Origin: Taudactylus pleione
Lineage: Eukaryota > Chordata > Amphibia > Anura > Myobatrachidae
Length of the DNA stretch: 64,000 nt
NCBI GenBank assembly: GCA_031769625.1
Contig: JAUIMM010001249.1
Span: forward strand, 124,001-188,000
Reading direction: 5' to 3'
This document shows, in pieces, positions 20,701-35,995 of the stretch. The translations under genes and the position numbers were made by a program. Each line of letters starts with the position of its first letter. Positions within the stretch are counted from its first letter, which is position 1. The notes below the pieces were generated by a model, which worked only from the letters and a program-made list of their open reading frames with translations, made no database searches and was not told where the DNA came from.

Positions 20701-21999
20701 TAAAACGTGCATTTGCTGTTTTCTCTTAAACGCAACATGGGAGAAAAACCATTTCACATCACATTTGTGGGTCTTGGTCTTCAACACATCCAGTGAAATT
20801 TTGAGCTGTCTGTGTTTGCTACAAGAGGAGATATCACAAAGTATGCGCTTTTGTTGTTTTCATTGCTTTCAATGCATTTTGGCCTAAAACGTGCATTTGC
20901 TGTTTTCTCTTAAACGCAACATGGGAGAAAAACCATTTCACATCACATTTGTGGGTCTTGGTCTTCAACACATCCAGTGAAATTTTGAGCTGTCTGTGTT
21001 TGCTACAAGAGGAGATATCACAAAGTATGCGCTTTTGTTGTTTCCATTGCTTTCAAAGCATTTTGGCCTAAAACGTGCATTTGCTGTTTTCTCTTAAACG
21101 CAACATGGGAGAAAAACCTTTTCACATCACATTTGTGGGTCTTGGTCTTCAACACATCCAGTGAAATTTTGAGCTGTCTGTGTTTGCTACAAGAGGAGAT
21201 ATCACAAAGTATGCGCTTTTGTTGTTTTCATTGCTTTCAATGCATTTTGGCCTAAAACGTGCATTTGCTGTTTTCTCTTAAACACAACATGGGAGAAAAA
21301 CCATTTCACATCACATTTGTGGGTCTTGGTCTTCAACACATCCAGTGAAATTTTGAGCTGTCTGTGTTTGCTACAAGAGGAGATATCACAAAGTATGCGC
21401 TTTTGTTGTTTTCATTGCTTTCAATGCATTTTGGCATAAAACGAGCATTTGCTGTTTTCTCTTAAATGCAACATGGGAGAAAAACCATTTCACATCACAT
21501 TTGTGGGTCTTGGTCTTCAACACATCCAGTGAAATTTTGAGCTGTCTGTGTTTGCTACAAGAGGAGATATCACAAAGTATGCGCTTTTGTTATTTCCATT
21601 GCTTTCAATGTATTTTGGCCTAAAACTTGAATTTCTGTTTTCTCTTAAACGCAACATGGGAGAAAAATCATTTCACATCACATTTGAGGGTTTTGGTCTT
21701 CAACACATCCAGTGAAATTTTGAGCTGTCTGTGTTTGCTACAAGAGGAGATAACACAAAGTATGCGCTTTTGTGTTTCCATTGCTTTCAATGCATTTTGG
21801 CCTCAAACGTGCATTTGCTGTTTTCTCTTAAACGCAACATGGGAGAAAAACCATTTCACATCACATTTGTGGGTCTTGGTCTTCAACACATCCAGTGAAA
21901 TTTTGAGCTGTCTGTGTTTGCTACAAGAGGAGATATCACAAAGTATGCGCTTTTGTTGTTTTCATTGCTTTCAATGCATTTTGGCCTAAAACGTGCATT

Positions 22000-24900
22000 T
22001 GCTGTTTTCTCTTAAACGCAACATGGGAGAAAAACCATTTCACATCACATTTGTGGGTCTTGGTCTTCAACACATCCAGTGAAATTTTGAGCTGTCTGTG
22101 TTTGCTACAAGAGGAGATATCACAAAGTATGCGCTTTTGTTGTTTTCATTGCTTTCAATGCATTTTGGCCTAAAACGTGCATTTGCTGTTTTCTCTTAAA
22201 TGCAACATGGGAGAAAAACCATTTCACATCACATTTGTGGGTCTTGGTCTTCAACACATCCAGTGAAATTTTGAGCTGTCTGTGTTTGCTACAAGAGGAG
22301 ATATCACAAAGTATGCGCTTTTGTTATTTCCATTGCTTTCAATGTATTTTGGCCTAAAACTTGCATTTGCTGTTTTCTCTTAAACGCAACATGGGAGAAA
22401 AACCATTTCACATCACATTTGTGGGTTTTGGTCTTCAACACATCCAGTGAAATTTTGAGCTGTCTGTGTTTGCTACAAGAGGAGATATCACAAAGTATGC
22501 GCTTTTGTTGTTTCCATTGCTTTCAAAGCATTTTGGCCTAAAACGTGCATTTGCTGTTTTCTCTTAAACGCAACATTGGAGAAAAACCATTTCACATCAC
22601 ATTTGTGGGTCTTGGTCTTCAACACATCCAGTGAAATTTTGAGCTGTCTGTGTTTGCTACAAGAGGAGATATCACAAAGTATGCGCTTTTGTTGTTTTCA
22701 TTGCTTTCAATGCATTTTGGCATAAAACGAGCATTTGCTGTTTTCTCTTAAACGCAACATGGGAGAAAAACCATTTCACATCACATTTCTGGGTCTTGGT
22801 CTTCAACACATCCAGTGAAATTTTGAGCTGTCTGTGTTTGCTACAAGAGGAGATAACACAAAGTATGCGCTTATGTGTTTCCATTGCTTTCAATGCATTT
22901 TGGCCTCAAACGTGCATTTGCTGTTTTCTCTTAAACGCAACATGGGAGAAAAACCATTTCACATCACATTTGTGGGTCTTGGTCTTCAACACATCCAGTG
23001 AAATTTTGAGCTGTCTGTGTTTGCTACAAGAGGAGATATCACAAAGTATGCGCTTTTGTTGTTTCCATTGCTTTCAAAGCATTTTGGCCTAAAACGTGCA
23101 TTTGCTGTTTTCTCTTAAACGCAACATGGGAGAAAAACCATTTCACATCACATTTGTGGGTCTTGGTCTTCAACACATCCAGTGAAATTTTGAGCTGTCT
23201 GTGTTTGCTACAAGAGGAGATATCACAAAGTATGCGCTTTTCTTGTTTCCATTGCTTTCAAAGCATTTTAGCCTAAAACGTGCATTTGCTGTTTTCTCTT
23301 AAACGCAACATGGGAGAAAAACCATTTCACATCACATTTGTGGGTCTTGGTCTTCAACACATCCAGTGAAATTTTGAGCTGTCTGTGTTTGCTACAAGAG
23401 GAGATATCACAAAGTATGCGCTTTTGTTGTTTTCATTGCTTTCAATGCATTTTGGCCTAAAACGTGCATTTGCTGTTTTCTCTTAAACGCAACATGGGAG
23501 AAAAACCATTTCACATCACATTTGTGGGTCTTGGTCTTCAACACATCCAGTGAAATTTTGAGCTGTCTGTGTTTGCTACAAGAGGAGATATCACAAAGTA
23601 TGCGCTTTTGTTATTTCCATTGCTTTCAATGCATTTTGGCCTAAAACTTGCATTTGCTGTTTTCTCTTAAATGCAACATGGGAGAAAAACCATTTCACAT
23701 CACATTTGTGGGTCTTGGTCTTCAACACATCCAGTGAAATTTTGAGCTGTCTGTGTTTGCTACAAGAGGAGATATCACAAAGTATGTGCTTTTGTTGTTT
23801 TCATTGCTTTCAATGCATTTTGGCCTAAAACGTGCATTTGCTGTTTTCTCTTAAACGCAACATGGGAGAAAAACCATTTCACATCACATTTGTGGGTCTT
23901 GGTCTTCAACACATCCAGTGAAATTTTGAGCTGTCTGTGTTTGCTACAAGAGGAGATATCACAAAGTATGCGCTTTTGTTATTTCCATTGCTTTCAATGC
24001 ATTTTGGCCTAAAACTTGCATTTGCTGTTTTCTCTTAAATGCAACATGGGAGAAAAACCATTTCACATCAGATTTGTGGGTTTTGGTCTTCAACACATCC
24101 AGTGAAATTTTGAGCTGTCTGTGTTTGCTACAAGAGGAGATAACACAAAGTATGCGCTTTTGTTGTTTCCATTGCTTTCAATGCATTTTGGCCTAAAACG
24201 TGCATTTGCTGTTTTCTCTTAAACGCAACATGGGAGAAAAACCATTTCACATCACATTTGTGGGTCTTGGTCTTCAACACATCCAGTGAAATTTTGAGCT
24301 GTCTGTGTTTGCTACAAGAGGAGATATCACAAAGTATGCACTTTTGTTGTTTTCATTGCTTTCAATGCATTTTGGCCTAAAACGTGCATTTGCTGTTTTC
24401 TCTTAAACGCAACATGGGAGAAAAACCATTTCACATCACATTTGTGGGTCTTGGTCTTCAACACATCCAGTGAAATTTTGAGCTGTCTGTGTTTGCTACA
24501 AGAGGAGATAACACAAAGTATGCGCTTTTGTGTTTCCATTGCTTTCAATGCATTTTGGCCTCAATCGTGCATTTGCTGTTTTCTCTTAAACGCAACATGG
24601 GAGAAAAACCATTTCACATCACATTTGTGGGTCTTGGTCTTCAACACATCCAGTGAAATTTTGAGCTGTCTGTGTTTGCTACAAGAGGAGATATCACAAA
24701 GTATGCGCTTTTGTTATTTCCATTGCTTTCAATGTATTTTGGCCTAAAACTTGCATTTGCTGTTTTCTCTTAAACGCAACATGGGAGAAAAACCATTTCA
24801 CATCACATTTGTGGGTTTTGGTCTTCAACACATCCAGTGAAATTTTGAGCTGTCTGTGTTTGCTACAAGAGGAGATAACACAAAGTATGCGCTTTTGTGT

Positions 24901-27900
24901 TTCCATTGCTTTCAATGCATTTTGGCCTCAAACGTGCATTTGCTGTTTTCTCTTAAACGCAACATGGGAGAAAAACCATTTCACATCACATTTGTGGGTC
25001 TTGGTCTTCAACACATCCAGTGAAATTTTGAGCTGTCTGTGTTTGCTACAAGAGGAGATATCACAAAGTATGCGCTTTTGTTATTTCCATTGCTTTCAAT
25101 GCATTTTGGCCTAAAACTTGCATTTGCTGTTTTCTCTTAAACGCAACATGGGAGAAAAACCATTTCACATCACATTTCTGGGTCTTGGTCTTCAACACAT
25201 CCAGTGAAATTTTGAGCTGTCTGTGTTTGCTACAAGAGGAGATATCACAAAGTATGCGCTTTTGTGTTTCCATTGCTTTCAATGCATTTTGGCCTCAAAC
25301 ATGCATTTGCTGTTTTCTCTTAAACGCAACATGGGAGAAAAACCATTTCACATCACATTTGTGGGTCTTGGTCTTCAACACATCCAGTGAAATTTTGAGC
25401 TGTCTGTGTTTGCTACAAGAGGAGATATCACAAAGTATGCGCTTTTGTTGTTTTCATTGCTTTCAATGCATTTTGGCCTAAAACGTGCATTTGCTGTTTT
25501 CTCTTAAACGCAACATGGGAGAAAAACCATTTCACATCACATTTGTGGGTCTTGGTCTTCAACACATCCAGTGAAATTTTGAGCTGTCTGTGTTTGCTAC
25601 AAGAGGAGATATCACAAAGTATGCGCTTTTGTTGTTTTCATTGTTTTCAATGCATTTTGGCCTAAAACGTGCATTTGCTGTTTTCTCTTAAACGCAACAT
25701 GGGAGAAAAACCATTTCACATCACATTTGTGGGTCTTGGTCTTCAACACATCCAGTGAAATTTTGAGCTGTCTGTGTTTGCTACAAGAGGAGATATCACA
25801 AAGTATGCGCTTTTGTTGTTTCCATTGCTTTCAAAGCATTTTGGCCTAAAACGTGCATTTGCTGTTTTCTCTTAAACGCAACATGGGAGAAAAACCATTT
25901 CACATCACATTTGTGGGTCTTGGTCTTCAACACATCCAGTGAAATTTTGAGCTGTCTGTGTTTGCTACAAGAGGAGATATCACAAAGTATGCGCTTTTGT
26001 TGTTTTCATTGCTTTCAATGCATTTTGGCCTAAAACGTGCATTTGCTGTTTTCTCTTAAACGCAACATGGGAGAAAAACCATTTCACATCACATTTGTGG
26101 GTCTTGGTCTTCAACACATCCAGTGAAATTTTGAGCTGTCTGTGTTTGCTACAAGAGGAGATATCACAAAGTATGCGCTTTTGTTATTTCCATTGCTTTC
26201 AATGTATTTTGGCCTAAAACTTGCATTTGCTGTTTTCTCTTAAACGCAACATGGGAGAAAAACCATTTCACATCACATTTGTGGGTTTTGGTCTTCAACA
26301 CATCCAGTGAAATTTTGAGCTGTCTGTGTTTGCTACAAGAGGAGATATCACAAAGTATGCGCTTTTGTTGTTTCCATTGCTTTCAAAGCATTTTGGCCTA
26401 AAACGTGCATTTGCTGTTTTCTCTTAAACGCAACATTGGAGAAAAACCATTTCACATCACATTTGTGGGTCTTGGTCTTCAACACATCCAGTGAAATTTT
26501 GAGCTGTCTGTGTTTGCTACAAGAGGAGATATCACAAAGTATGCGCTTTTGTTGTTTTCATTGCTTTCAATGCATTTTGGCATAAAACGAGCATTTGCTG
26601 TTTTCTCTTAAACGCAACATGGGAGAAAAACCATTTCACATCACATTTGTGGGTCTTGGTCTTCAACACATCCAGTGAAATTTTGAGCTGTCTGTGTTTG
26701 CTACAAGAGGAGATATCACAAAGTATGCGCTTTTGTTATTTCCATTGCTTTCAATGTATTTTGGCCTAAAACTTGCATTTGCTGTTTTCTCTTAAACGCG
26801 ACATGGGAGAAAAACCATTTCACATCACATTTGTGGGTTTTGGTCTTCAACACATCCAGTGAAATTTTGAGATGTCTGTGTTTGCTACAAGAGGAGATAA
26901 CACAAAGTATGCGCTTATGTGTTTCCATTGCTTTCAATGCATTTTGGCCTCAAACGTGCATTTGCTGTTTTCTCTTAAACGCAACATGGGAGAAAAACCA
27001 TTTCACATCACATTTGTGGGTCTTGGTCTTCAACACATCCAGTGAAATTTTGAGCTGTCTGTGTTTGCTACAAGAGGAGATATCACAAAGTATGCGCTTT
27101 TGTTGTTTCCATTGCTTTCAAAGCATTTTGGCCTAAAACGTGCATTTGCTGTTTTCTCTTAAACGCAACATGGGAGAAAAACCATTTCACATCACATTTG
27201 TGGGTCTTGGTCTTCAACACATCCAGTGAAATTTTGAGCTGTCTGTGTTTGCTACAAGAGGAGATATCACAAAGTATGCGCTTTTGTTGTTTTCATTGCT
27301 TTCAATGCATTTTGGCCTAAAACGTGCATTTGCTGTTTTCTCTTAAACGCAACATGGGAGAAAAACCATTTCACATCACATTTGTGGGTCTTGGTCTTCA
27401 ACACATCCAGTGAAATTTTGAGCTGTCTGTGTTTGCTACAAGAGGAGATATCACAAAGTATGCGCTTTTCTTGTTTCCATTGCTTTCAAAGCATTTTGGC
27501 CTAAAACGTGCATTTGCTGTTTTCTCTTAAACGCAACATGGGAGAAAAACCATTTCACATCACATTTGTGGGTCTTGGTCTTCAACACATCCAGTGAAAT
27601 TTTGAGCTGTCTGTGTTTGCTACAAGAGGAGATATCACAAAGTATGCGCTTTTGTTGTTTTCATTGCTTTCAATGCATTTTGGCCTAAAACGTGCATTTG
27701 CTGTTTTCTCTTAAACGCAACATGGGAGAAAAACCATTTCACATCACATTTGTGGGTCTTGGTCTTCAACACATCCAGTGAAATTTTGAGCTGTCTGTGT
27801 TTGCTACAAGAGGAGATATCACAAAGTATGCGCTTTTGTTATTTCCATTGCTTTCAATGCATTTTGGCCTAAAACTTGCATTTGCTGTTTTCTCTTAAAT

Positions 27901-30900
27901 GCAACATGGGAGAAAAACCATTTCACATCACATTTGTGGGTCTTGGTCTTCAACACATCCAGTGAAATTTTGAGCTGTCTGTGTTTGCTACAAGAGGAGA
28001 TATCACAAAGTATGCGCTTTTGTTGTTTTCATTGCTTTCAATGCATTTTGGCCTAAAACGTGCATTTGCTGTTTTCTCTTAAACGCAACATGGGAGAAAA
28101 ACCATTTCACATCACATTTGTGGGTCTTGGTCTTCAACACATCCAGTGAAATTTTGAGCTGTCTGTGTTTGCTACAAGAGGAGATATCACAAAGTATGCG
28201 CTTTTGTTATTTCCATTGCTTTCAATGCATTTTGGCCTAAAACTTGCATTTGCTGTTTTCTCTTAAATGCAACATGGGAGAAAAACCATTTCACATCAGA
28301 TTTGTGGGTTTTGGTCTTCAACACATCCAGTGAAATTTTGAGCTGTCTGTGTTTGCTACAAGAGGAGATAACACAAAGTATGCGCTTTTGTTGTTTCCAT
28401 TGCTTTCAATGCATTTTGGCCTAAAACGTGCATTTGCTGTTTTCTCTTAAACGCAACATGGGAGAAAAACCATTTCACATCACATTTGTGGGTCTTGGTC
28501 TTCAACACATCCAGTGAAATTTTGAGCTGTCTGTGTTTGCTACAAGAGGAGATATCACAAAGTATGCACTTTTGTTGTTTTCATTGCTTTCAATGCATTT
28601 TGGCCTAAAACGTGCATTTGCTGTTTTCTCTTAAACGCAACATGGGAGAAAAACCATTTCACATCACATTTGTGGGTCTTGGTCTTCAACACATCCAGTG
28701 AAATTTTGAGCTGTCTGTGTTTGCTACAAGAGGAGATAACACAAAGTATGCGCTTTTGTGTTTCCATTGCTTTCAATGCATTTTGGCCTCAAACGTGCAT
28801 TTGCTGTTTTCTCTTAAACGCAACATGGGAGAAAAACCATTTCACATCACATTTGTGGGTCTTGGTCTTCAACACATCCAGTGAAATTTTGAGCTGTCTG
28901 TGTTTGCTACAAGAGGAGATATCACAAAGTATGCGCTTTTGTTATTTCCATTGCTTTCAATGTATTTTGGCCTAAAACTTGCATTTGCTGTTTTCTCTTA
29001 AACGCAACATGGGAGAAAAACCATTTCACATCACATTTGTGGGTTTTGGTCTTCAACACATCCAGTGAAATTTTGAGCTGTCTGTGTTTGCTACAAGAGG
29101 AGATAACACAAAGTATGCGCTTTTGTGTTTCCATTGCTTTCAATGCATTTTGGCCTCAAACGTGCATTTGCTGTTTTCTCTTAAACGCAACATGGGAGAA
29201 AAACCATTTCACATCACATTTGTGGGTCTTGGTCTTCAACACATCCAGTGAAATTTTGAGCTGTCTGTGTTTGCTACAAGAGGAGATATCACAAAGTATG
29301 CGCTTTTGTTATTTCCATTGCTTTCAATGCATTTTGGCCTAAAACTTGCATTTGCTGTTTTCTCTTAAACGCAACATGGGAGAAAAACCATTTCACATCA
29401 CATTTCTGGGTCTTGGTCTTCAACACATCCAGTGAAATTTTGAGCTGTCTGTGTTTGCTACAAGAGGAGATATCACAAAGTATGCGCTTTTGTGTTTCCA
29501 TTGCTTTCAATGCATTTTGGCCTCAAACATGCATTTGCTGTTTTCTCTTAAACGCAACATGGGAGAAAAACCATTTCACATCACATTTGTGGGTCTTGGT
29601 CTTCAACACATCCAGTGAAATTTTGAGCTGTCTGTGTTTGCTACAAGAGGAGATATCACAAAGTATGCGCTTTTGTTGTTTTCATTGCTTTCAATGCATT
29701 TTGCCCTAAAACGTGCATTTGCTGTTTTCTCTGAAACGCAACATGGGAGAAAAACCATTTCACATCACATTTGTGGGTCTTGGTCTTCAACACATCCAGT
29801 GAAATTTTGAGCTGTCTGTGTTTGCTACAAGAGGAGATATCACAAAGTATGCGCTTTTGTTGTTTTCATTGCTTTCAATGCATTTTGGCCTAAAACGTGC
29901 ATTTGCTGTTTTCTCTTAAACGCAACATGGGAGAAAAACCATTTCACATCACATTTGTGGGTCTTGGTCTTCAACACATCCAGTGAAATTTTGAGCTGTC
30001 TGTGTTTGCTACAAGAGGAGATATCACAAAGTATGCGCTTTTGTTGTTTCCATTGCTTTCAAAGCATTTTGGCCTAAAACGTGCATTTGCTGTTTTCTCT
30101 TAAACGCAACATGGGAGAAAAACCATTTCACATCACATTTGTGGGTCTTGGTCTTCAACACATCCAGTGAAATTTTGAGCTGTCTGTGTTTGCTACAAGA
30201 GGAGATATCACAAAGTATGCACTTTTGTTGTTTTCATTGCTTTCAATGCATTTTGGCCTAAAACGTGCATTTGCTGTTTTCTCTTAAACGCAACATGGGA
30301 GAAAAACCATTTCACATCACATTTGTGGGTCTTGGTCTTCAACACATCCAGTGAAATTTTGAGCTGTCTGTGTTTGCTACAAGAGGAGATATCACAAAGT
30401 ATGCGCTTTTGTTGTTTTCATTGCTTTCAATGCATTTTGGCATAAAACGAGCATTTGCTGTTTTCTCTTAAATGCAACATGGGAGAAAAACCATTTCACA
30501 TCACATTTGTGGGTCTTGGTCTTCAACACATCCAGTGAAATTTTGAGCTGTCTGTGTTTGCTACAAGAGGAGATATCACAAAGTATGCGCTTTTGTTATT
30601 TCCATTGCTTTCAATGTATTTTGGCCTAAAACTTGCATTTGCTGTTTTCTCTTAAACGCAACATGGGAGAAAAACCATTTCACATCACATTTGAGTGTTT
30701 TGGTCTTCAACACATCCAGTGAAATTTTGAGCTGTCTGTGTTTGCTACAAGAGGAGATAACACAAAGTATGCGCTTTTGTGTTTCCATTGCTTTCAATGC
30801 ATTTTGGCCTCAAACGTGCATTTGCTGTTTTCTCTTAAACGCAACATGGGAGAAAAACCATTTCACATCACATTTGTGGGTCTTGGTCTTCAACACATCC

Positions 30901-30950
30901 AGTGAAATTTTGAGCTGTCTGTGTTTGCTACAAGAGGAGATATCACAAAG
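22000..30950. repeat. Tandem 4.0-4.2-kb block duplication
   Basis: Sequence from about 22.6 to 26.7 kb recurs at about 26.7-30.9 kb. The shift is 4044 bp at first (the TTATGTG variant at 22871 and 26915), then 4228 bp (23 monomers) from about 27.3 kb on, because the second copy has one extra A monomer. The private CTCAAACATGC variant appears at about 25300 and 29528, exactly 4228 bp apart. A further shared variant, CAACATTGGAG, lies at 22571 and 26431 (3860 bp). Block boundaries are approximate. Confidence 0.72.
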
Positions 30951-33900
30951 TATGCGCTTTTGTTGTTTTCATTGCTTTCAATGCATTTTGGCCTAAAACG
31001 TGCATTTGCTGTTTTCTCTTAAACGCAACATGGGAGAAAAACCATTTCACATCACATTTGTGGGTCTTGGTCTTCAACACATCCAGTGAAATTTTGAGCT
31101 GTCTGTGTTTGCTACAAGAGGAGATATCACAAAGTATGCGCTTTTGTTGTTTTCATTGCTTTCAATGCATTTTGGCCTAAAACGTGCATTTGCTGTTTTC
31201 TCTTAAACGCAACATGGGAGAAAAACCATTTCACATCACATTTGTGGGTCTTGGTCTTCAACACATCCAGTGAAATTTTGAGCTGTCTGTGTTTGCTACA
31301 AGAGGAGATATCACAAAGTATGCGCTTTTGTTATTTCCATTGCTTTCAATGTATTTTGGCCTAAAACTTGCATTTGCTTTTTTCTCTTAAACGCAACATG
31401 GGAGAAAAACCATTTCACATCACATTTGTGGGTTTTGGTCTTCAACACATCCAGTGAAATTTTGAGCTGTCTGTGTTTGCTACAAGAGGAGATAACACAA
31501 AGTATGCGCTTTTGTGTTTGCATTGCTTTCAATGCATTTTGGCCTCAAACGTGCATTTGCTGTTTTCTCTTAAACGCAACATGGGAGAAAAACCATTTCA
31601 CATCACATTTGTGGGTCTTGGTCTTCAACACATCCAGTGAAATTTTGAGCTGTCTGTGTTTGCTACAAGAGGAGATATCACAAAGTATGCGCTTTTGTTA
31701 TTTCCATTGCTTTCAATGCATTTTGGCCTAAAACTTGCATTTGCTGTTTTCTCTTAAACGCAACATGGGAGAAAAACCATTTCACATCACATTTGTGGGT
31801 CTTGGTCTTCAACACATCCAGTGAAATTTTGAGCTGTCTGTGTTTGCTACAAGAGGAGATATCACAAAGTATGCGCTTTTGTGTTTCCATTGCTTTCAAT
31901 GCATTTTGGCCTCAAACGTGCATTTGCTGTTTTCTCTTAAACGCAACATGGGAGAAAAACCATTTCACATCACATTTGTGGGTCTTGGTCTTCAACACAT
32001 CCAGTGAAATTTTGAGCTGTCTGTATTTGCTACAAGAGGAGATATCACAAAGTATGCGCTTTTGTTGTTTTCATTGCTTTCAATGCATTTTGGCCTAAAA
32101 CGTGCATTTGCTGTTTTCTCTTAAACGCAACATGGGAGAAAAACCATTTCACATCACATTTGTGGGTCTTGGTCTTCAACACATCCAGTGAAATTTTGAG
32201 CTGTCTGTGTTTGCTACAAGAGGAGATATCACAAAGTATGCGCTTTTGTTTTTTCCATTGCTTTCAAAGCATTTTGGCCTAAAACGTGCATTTGCTGTTT
32301 TCTCTTAAACGCAACATGGGAGAAAAACCATTTCACATCACATTTGTGGGTCTTGGTCTTCAACACATCCAGTGAAATTTTGAGCTGTCTGTGTTTGCTA
32401 CAAGAGGAGATATCACAAAGTATGCGCTTTTGTTGTTTTCATTGCTTTCAATGCATTTTGGCATAAAACGAGCATTTGCTGTTTTCTCTTAAACGCAACA
32501 TGGGAGAAAAACCATTTCACATCACATTTGTGGGTCTTGGTCTTCAACACATCCAGTGAAATTTTGAGCTGTCTGTGTTTGCTACAAGAGGAGATATCAC
32601 AAAGTATGCGCTTTTGTTATTTCCATTGCTTTCAATGTATTTTGGACTAAAACTTGCATTTGCTGTTTTCTCTTAAACGCGACATGGGAGAAAAACCATT
32701 TCACATCACATTTGTGGGTTTTGGTCTTCAACACATCCAGTGAAATTTTGAGCTGTCTGTGTTTGCTACAAGAGGAGATAACACAAAGTATGCGCTTATG
32801 TGTTTCCATTGCTTTCAATGCATTTTGGCCTCAAACGTGCATTTGCTGTTTTCTCTTAAACGCAACATGGGAGAAAAACCATTTCACATCACATTTGTGG
32901 GTCTTGGTCTTCAACACATCCAGTGAAATTTTGAGCTGTCTGTGTTTGCTACAAGAGGAGATATCACAAAGTATGCGCTTTTGTTGTTTCCATTGCTTTC
33001 AAAGCATTTTGGCCTAAAACGTGCATTTGCTGTTTTCTCTTAAACGCAACTTGGGAGAAAAACCATTTCACATCACATTTGTGGGTCTTGGTCTTCAACA
33101 CATCCAGTGAAATTTTGAGCTGTCTGTGTTTGCTACAAGAGGAGATATCACAAAGTATGCGCTTTTGTTGTTTTCATTGCTTTCAATGCATTTTGGCCTA
33201 AAACGTGCATTTGCTGTTTTCTCTTAAACGCAACATGGGAGAAAAACCATTTCACATCACATTTGTGGGTCTTGGTCTTCAACACATCCAGTGAAATTTT
33301 GAGCTGTCTGTGTTTGCTACAAGAGGAGATATCACAAAGTATGCGCTTTTGTTGTTTTCATTGCTTTCAATGCATTTTGGCATAAAACGAGCATTTGCTG
33401 TTTTCTCTTAAATGCAACATGGGAGAAAAACCATTTCACATCACATTTGTGGGTCTTGGTCTTCAACACATCCAGTGAAATTTTGAGCTGTCTGTGTTTG
33501 CTACAAGAGGAGATATCACAAAGTATGCGCTTTTGTTATTTCCATTGCTTTCAATGTATTTTGGCCTAAAACTTGCATTTGCTGTTTTCTCTTAAACGCA
33601 ACATGGGAGAAAAACCATTTCACATCACATTTGAGTGTTTTGGTCTTCAACACATCCAGTGAAATTTTGAGCTGTCTGTGTTTGCTACAAGAGGAGATAA
33701 CACAAAGTATGCGCTTTTGTGTTTCCATTGCTTTCAATGCATTTTGGCCTCAAACGTGCATTTGCTGTTTTCTCTTAAACGCAACATGGGAGAAAAACCA
33801 TTTCACATCACATTTGTGGGTCTTGGTCTTCAACACATCCAGTGAAATTTTGAGCTGTCTGTGTTTGCTACAAGAGGAGATATCACAAAGTATGCGCTTT

Positions 33901-35995
33901 TGTTGTTTTCATTGCTTTCAATGCATTTTGGCCTAAAACGTGCATTTGCTGTTTTCTCTTAAACGCAACATGGGAGAAAAACCATTTCACATCACATTTG
34001 TGGGTCTTGGTCTTCAACACATCCAGTGAAATTTTGAGCTGTCTGTGTTTGCTACAAGAGGAGATATCACAAAGTATGCGCTTTTGTTATTTCCATTGCT
34101 TTCAATGTATTTTGGCCTAAAACTTGCATTTGCTTTTTTCTCTTAAACGCAACATGGGAGAAAAACCATTTCACATCACATTTGTGGGTTTTGGTCTTCA
34201 ACACATCCAGTGAAATTTTGAGCTGTCTGTGTTTGCTACAAGAGGAGATAACACAAAGTATGCGCTTTTGTGTTTGCATTGCTTTCAATGCATTTTGGCC
34301 TCAAACGTGCATTTGCTGTTTTCTCTTAAACGCAACATGGGAGAAAAACCATTTCACATCACATTTGTGGGTCTTGGTCTTCAACACATCCAGTGAAATT
34401 TTGAGCTGTCTGTGTTTGCTACAAGAGGAGATATCACAAAGTATGCGCTTTTGTTATTTCCATTGCTTTCAATGCATTTTGGCCTAAAACTTGCATTTGC
34501 TGTTTTCTCTTAAACGCAACATGGGAGAAAAACCATTTCACATCACATTTGTGGGTCTTGGTCTTCAACACATCCAGTGAAATTTTGAGCTGTCTGTGTT
34601 TGCTACAAGAGGAGATATCACAAAGTATGCGCTTTTGTGTTTCCATTGCTTTCAATGCATTTTGGCCTCAAACGTGCATTTGCTGTTTTCTCTTAAACGC
34701 AACATGGGAGAAAAACCATTTCACATCACATTTGTGGGTCTTGGTCTTCAACACATCCAGTGAAATTTTGAGCTGTCTGTATTTGCTACAAGAGGAGATA
34801 TCACAAAGTATGCGCTTTTGTTGTTTTCATTGCTTTCAATGCATTTTGGCCTAAAACGTGCATTTGCTGTTTTCTCTTAAACGCAACATGGGAGAAAAAC
34901 CATTTCACATCACATTTGTGGGTCTTGGTCTTCAACACATCCAGTGAAATTTTGAGCTGTCTGTGTTTGCTACAAGAGGAGATATCACAAAGTATGCGCT
35001 TTTGTTTTTTCCATTGCTTTCAAAGCATTTTGGCCTAAAACGTGCATTTGCTGTTTTCTCTTAAACGCAACATGGGAGAAAAACCATTTCACATCACATT
35101 TGTGGGTCTTGGTCTTCAACACATCCAGTGAAATTTTGAGCTGTCTGTGTTTGCTACAAGAGGAGATATCACAAAGTATGCGCTTTTGTTGTTTTCATTG
35201 CTTTCAATGCATTTTGGCATAAAACGAGCATTTGCTGTTTTCTCTTAAACGCAACATGGGAGAAAAACCATTTCACATCACATTTGTGGGTCTTGGTCTT
35301 CAACACATCCAGTGAAATTTTGAGCTGTCTGTGTTTGCTACAAGAGGAGATATCACAAAGTATGCGCTTTTGTTATTTCCATTGCTTTCAATGTATTTTG
35401 GACTAAAACTTGCATTTGCTGTTTTCTCTTAAACGCGACATGGGAGAAAAACCATTTCACATCACATTTGTGGGTTTTGGTCTTCAACACATCCAGTGAA
35501 ATTTTGAGCTGTCTGTGTTTGCTACAAGAGGAGATAACACAAAGTATGCGCTTATGTGTTTCCATTGCTTTCAATGCATTTTGGCCTCAAACGTGCATTT
35601 GCTGTTTTCTCTTAAACGCAACATGGGAGAAAAACCATTTCACATCACATTTGTGGGTCTTGGTCTTCAACACATCCAGTGAAATTTTGAGCTGTCTGTG
35701 TTTGCTACAAGAGGAGATATCACAAAGTATGCGCTTTTGTTGTTTCCATTGCTTTCAAAGCATTTTGGCCTAAAACGTGCATTTGCTGTTTTCTCTTAAA
35801 CGCAACTTGGGAGAAAAACCATTTCACATCACATTTGTGGGTCTTGGTCTTCAACACATCCAGTGAAATTTTGAGCTGTCTGTGTTTGCTACAAGAGGAG
35901 ATATCACAAAGTATGCGCTTTTGTTGTTTTCATTGCTTTCAATGCATTTTGGCCTAAAACGTGCATTTGCTGTTTTCTCTTAAACGCAACATGGG
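30300..35995. repeat. Tandem 15-mer block, 2756 bp, two copies
   Basis: Copy 1 is about 30300-33240 and copy 2 about 33240-35995. Shared private variants: GAGTGTTTTGG at 30691 and 33631, TTTTTTCTC at 31379 and 34135, GTGTTTGCATTG near 31515 and 34271, CTGTATTTGC near 32023 and 34779, and CAACTTGGG at 33049 and 35805. Over most of the block the shift is 2756 bp (15 monomers); at its left end it is 2940 bp because copy 1 keeps one more A monomer near 31.05-31.2 kb. Confidence 0.82.
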